This document shows, piece by piece, positions 61,641 to 64,000 of a DNA stretch of 64,000 nucleotides. Position numbers and translations under genes: made by a program. Position 1 is the first letter of the stretch, and every line of letters begins with the position of its first letter. The notes beneath the pieces are model-generated. The model did no database searches. It had not been told where the DNA came from and saw only the letters and a list, made by a program, of their open reading frames with translations. The stretch is from Selaginella tamariscina (lineage: Eukaryota > Streptophyta > Lycopodiopsida > Selaginellales > Selaginellaceae). The stretch covers positions 579,720 through 643,719 of the forward strand of contig PUQB01000042.1 of NCBI GenBank assembly GCA_003024785.1, given 5' to 3'.

Positions 61641-62669
61641 CTTCTATCTCTCTCTGTGCTAGACTTATAAGTAAGCTTAGTTTATTGAGAGATTATCCCA
61701 TAGTAAGTAGAGATCTAGTTACATGTATGTGTAGCAGCGTCTGGGTTATCTCACGCACACACACACACACACAACAAGCTTTACATACACTGTTGCTACT
61801 TAGAAATGGACTCTCGTTGGGTAAAGACATAACAAAACTAGCAGTCCACAACTTAATATTTAATTAACATTCTGTTGCTTAAAAATTACAGTTCATATCG
61901 AATATACTTAAAAACAAACATGATTTAATATTTTTACTTTTCTTTAATTATTTAATTGTATAATCAATTATTTAATATTAAATTTTATACTATATAATAT
62001 TAAAAAACCCTTCCATTCATTTTGTAGTAAATTGATGTCTTACAGTTTGGTTAGGTTAACATTTAAAAGCTTTGATTTTATTTAAATTGAAGTTTGATTA
62101 AGTATCTTCAAATAAGCATAATTAAGTTATAAAAACTAATTAAATTTGACTTAATATGGTTAACTCAATTTTGTTTAACAAAATTATGTACATAATTATG
62201 ATTAAGAACTGAACAACATTGTTTAATTAATAGTTCTAAGTTTTATACACACTAAATAAGTGATAATATTTAATTGACTTTGATATTTAAATATCTTCAA
62301 TATAAGTAGAGTTAAGTTATAAAATTAACTAAGTTTGGCTTAATTGCCTTATCTTCAAATATAAACATAGTTAAGTTATAAAAATTAATCAAGCTTAACT
62401 TAATAATTTTATCTTTACATAATTATAATTAAAATTAATATAACTCAATCCTAACACGTCAAAATAAATTAATAATATTTAACTGACTTACATAGTTAAT
62501 TATTAACCTAACTGTATATATGTGAAGGAAGATTCAATTAAAAAATAATTGATTTTATTGAGTTAAAATTTTTTGTAAAAATAATATCCTTAATTATTTC
62601 TTAACCCAATAGTGATATCAAAATTAAAGTTAATTAGTTAAATAATCGTTAGTTAATCCGATGCATTTC
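61641..62669. other. AT-rich spacer with degenerate repeats
   Basis: No gene is seen. Three related units containing cttcaaata..., gttaagttataaaa and a(c/g)ttaat occur at about 62105-62155, 62290-62342 and 62350-62405, evidence of old tandem duplication. Confidence 0.6.
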
Positions 62670-63044
62670 TTACAAAGAAGACTGTTTGATGAACTCAATG
62701 CACTCTGCAACAGCATCTCGTGTGTACGAGGAAGGGGGAGGCGTAGCGAGGTGTGTATATTCCTGTGAATCTTTCTTGGGTTTCACCATGAGTTTCACCT
62801 TGCTCCATGCACCCTTGAGCTTGTCAAGAACGCCGGTAACCGGCTGTAGCACATTCACCTTGAACTGCGTTAGGGTTTGCTTGCATTTCTCTTTCTTGAT
62901 CCAGCCTGCTCTTGTGAAGCTCGCCTTTCGTTCTTGCCTGAGCGACACGTGGTGGTGGTAGCTCTTTCTTCTCCGTGGCGCCAGACATATCTGCAGTGAT
63001 TCTGTCTTAAGATCGACGATCTTGGACTTTTTTATAGTAGCCAT
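62670..63044 (-). CDS. Small basic protein, CIEFI C-terminal motif
   Basis: A 124-residue protein from MATIKKSKIVDLKTES at 63044. An upstream in-frame ATG at 63191 would add 49 residues of less typical composition, and the internal start fits the coding-like region better. It is very basic in the middle (APRRRKSYHHH, WIKKEKCKQ) and ends with YTRDAVAECIEFIKQSSL. The end matches the (A)xADCIEFINSSS tail of small plant proteins annotated as josephin-like, which otherwise consist of basic low-complexity sequence. Function is unknown. The match is short and from memory, so treat the family name as a hint. Intronless as read. Confidence 0.55.
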   Translation of the reverse strand: MATIKKSKIVDLKTESLQICLAPRRRKSYHHHVSLRQERKASFTRAGWIKKEKCKQTLTQFKVNVLQPVTGVLDKLKGAWSKVKLMVKPKKDSQEYTHLATPPPSSYTRDAVAECIEFIKQSSL

Positions 63045-64000
63045 GGGATTCTTGGGGGAGTTCTTGGTTACTGAGGGAACCCAAAAGAAAAAGAGCATGA
63101 ATTTGGCCTCTAACTTGTACTTAGCTACACTGTGTTCACTCTGTGATTGTGTCAAGAACCCCCAAGATGCCAAGAAACTAGCATGTAGCAAAGATTGTAT
63201 ATATATTAGTGTTTACGTGGCAAGTTATCCGCCGTTAATTGTTTAACAACCAGGCTACAAGTTCTCCTCGCTAGGTCATTTAACACACAACACAAACGCA
63301 CAATTGTGTCCTATGTAATGATATTTGCAGGCAAGCGTGTGTGTGTGTACGTTCCATCTACAGCCTATACGAACACTTCTACATATACCCAACTGATAAT
63401 ACTGTTAATACACACACGTATATATACTATTATTACGGTTATTAATATAATTTTAAACCAAAAAAAAATCATGTGCCAATGTAAATATCATAAAATCTAT
63501 ATATTAAAATAATATGCAAATTAGACTTATTACAATTTCAACTCCTAAAAGTCAAACTCATGACTCAACCAGAAATTCAAAGGAAAAAATACTAATATAT
63601 TCTGATAGCGTGACTTATTTGCAACCTCAAAAATAGAAATAGACTTTTATTTAGAATGATGTTTATACTTTAAATATTATATTACATTGCATATATATGT
63701 TGCATGGGTACGATGTTGAAACTTGTTTTAACATTAGAATTCAAACCTGTAAAGTTATATTAAAATTAGTGAAATTTGTTTTAAAAATTATTAGCAAATG
63801 AATCTCTTTAGATTATACTTAATATAGTAATTTAGGTGTTATATATATATATAATACCAATATTTCATATGCTCTAAAAATATATAAATATTTTCAGTTT
63901 AACCTTATAAATTTATTTTTCTAATGAAAATAAGTTTGTTAAAACTTACATAATTTAGCTCGAAATCGTTGAAACTCATATATTATATCGAAGAAAAACA
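63045..64000. other. AT-rich DNA to the right edge
   Basis: This holds the promoter of the small basic protein gene, then AT-rich sequence with no recognisable gene. A short (TG)n lies at 63339-63350. Confidence 0.6.

Overview
This window is nuclear DNA from a land plant. The evidence is the protein families present (NO VEIN-like, PTM-like DDT/PHD, TRICHOME BIREFRINGENCE-LIKE and TIC62-like SDR), the many short GT-AG introns, a telo-box next to a start codon, Ty3/gypsy retrotransposons and a PIF/Harbinger transposon. I cannot name the species. The very dense CA/TG, TA and CT microsatellites inside introns, together with a CofE-like ligase gene, would fit a seed-free vascular plant, but that is a guess.

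Layout. 1-6.8 kb is retrotransposon debris: a minus-strand gypsy gag-protease cut by the left edge, a possible tRNA-like SINE head, and a decayed plus-strand gypsy pol split by a 1.65-kb insertion. 7.76-25.92 kb (minus) is one very large gene of about 45 exons for a NO VEIN-like protein. 25.9-34.7 kb is a second repeat island. It holds a fossil histone-fold (MHF1-like) exon, a PIF/Harbinger transposase interrupted by a second copy of the same insertion found at 2.9 kb, a Myb/SANT-like ORF on the other strand, and a decayed reading frame with the architecture of a DNA amino-methyltransferase. 34.74-43.94 kb (minus) is a PTM-like DDT/PHD gene. It is divergent from a plus-strand CofE-like (F420-0:gamma-glutamyl ligase family) gene at 44.41-47.78 kb. 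48.2-49.5 kb is tandem-duplicated, with one short hydrophilic reading frame. 50.83-52.64 kb is a TBL acetyltransferase-like gene and 53.53-55.16 kb a PB1-domain gene. 56.31-59.25 kb (minus) is a TIC62-like short-chain dehydrogenase, divergent from a family-1 glycosyltransferase at 59.63-61.64 kb. A small basic protein gene lies at 62.67-63.04 kb (minus), followed by AT-rich DNA to the right edge.

Three themes cut across the window. First, conserved exons of six genes are broken by single-base indels, mostly in homopolymers, while splice sites stay intact. This looks more like uncorrected sequencing error than decay, and it affects every CDS call except the TBL core. Second, many introns open directly into a (GT)n tract at the 5' splice site. 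Third, short exons have been tandemly multiplied in at least two genes (NO VEIN-like and SDR), and possibly in the TBL gene. The genes are ordinary dispersed nuclear genes with no evident shared pathway. The most unusual item is the methyltransferase-like fossil at 32.3-33.7 kb.
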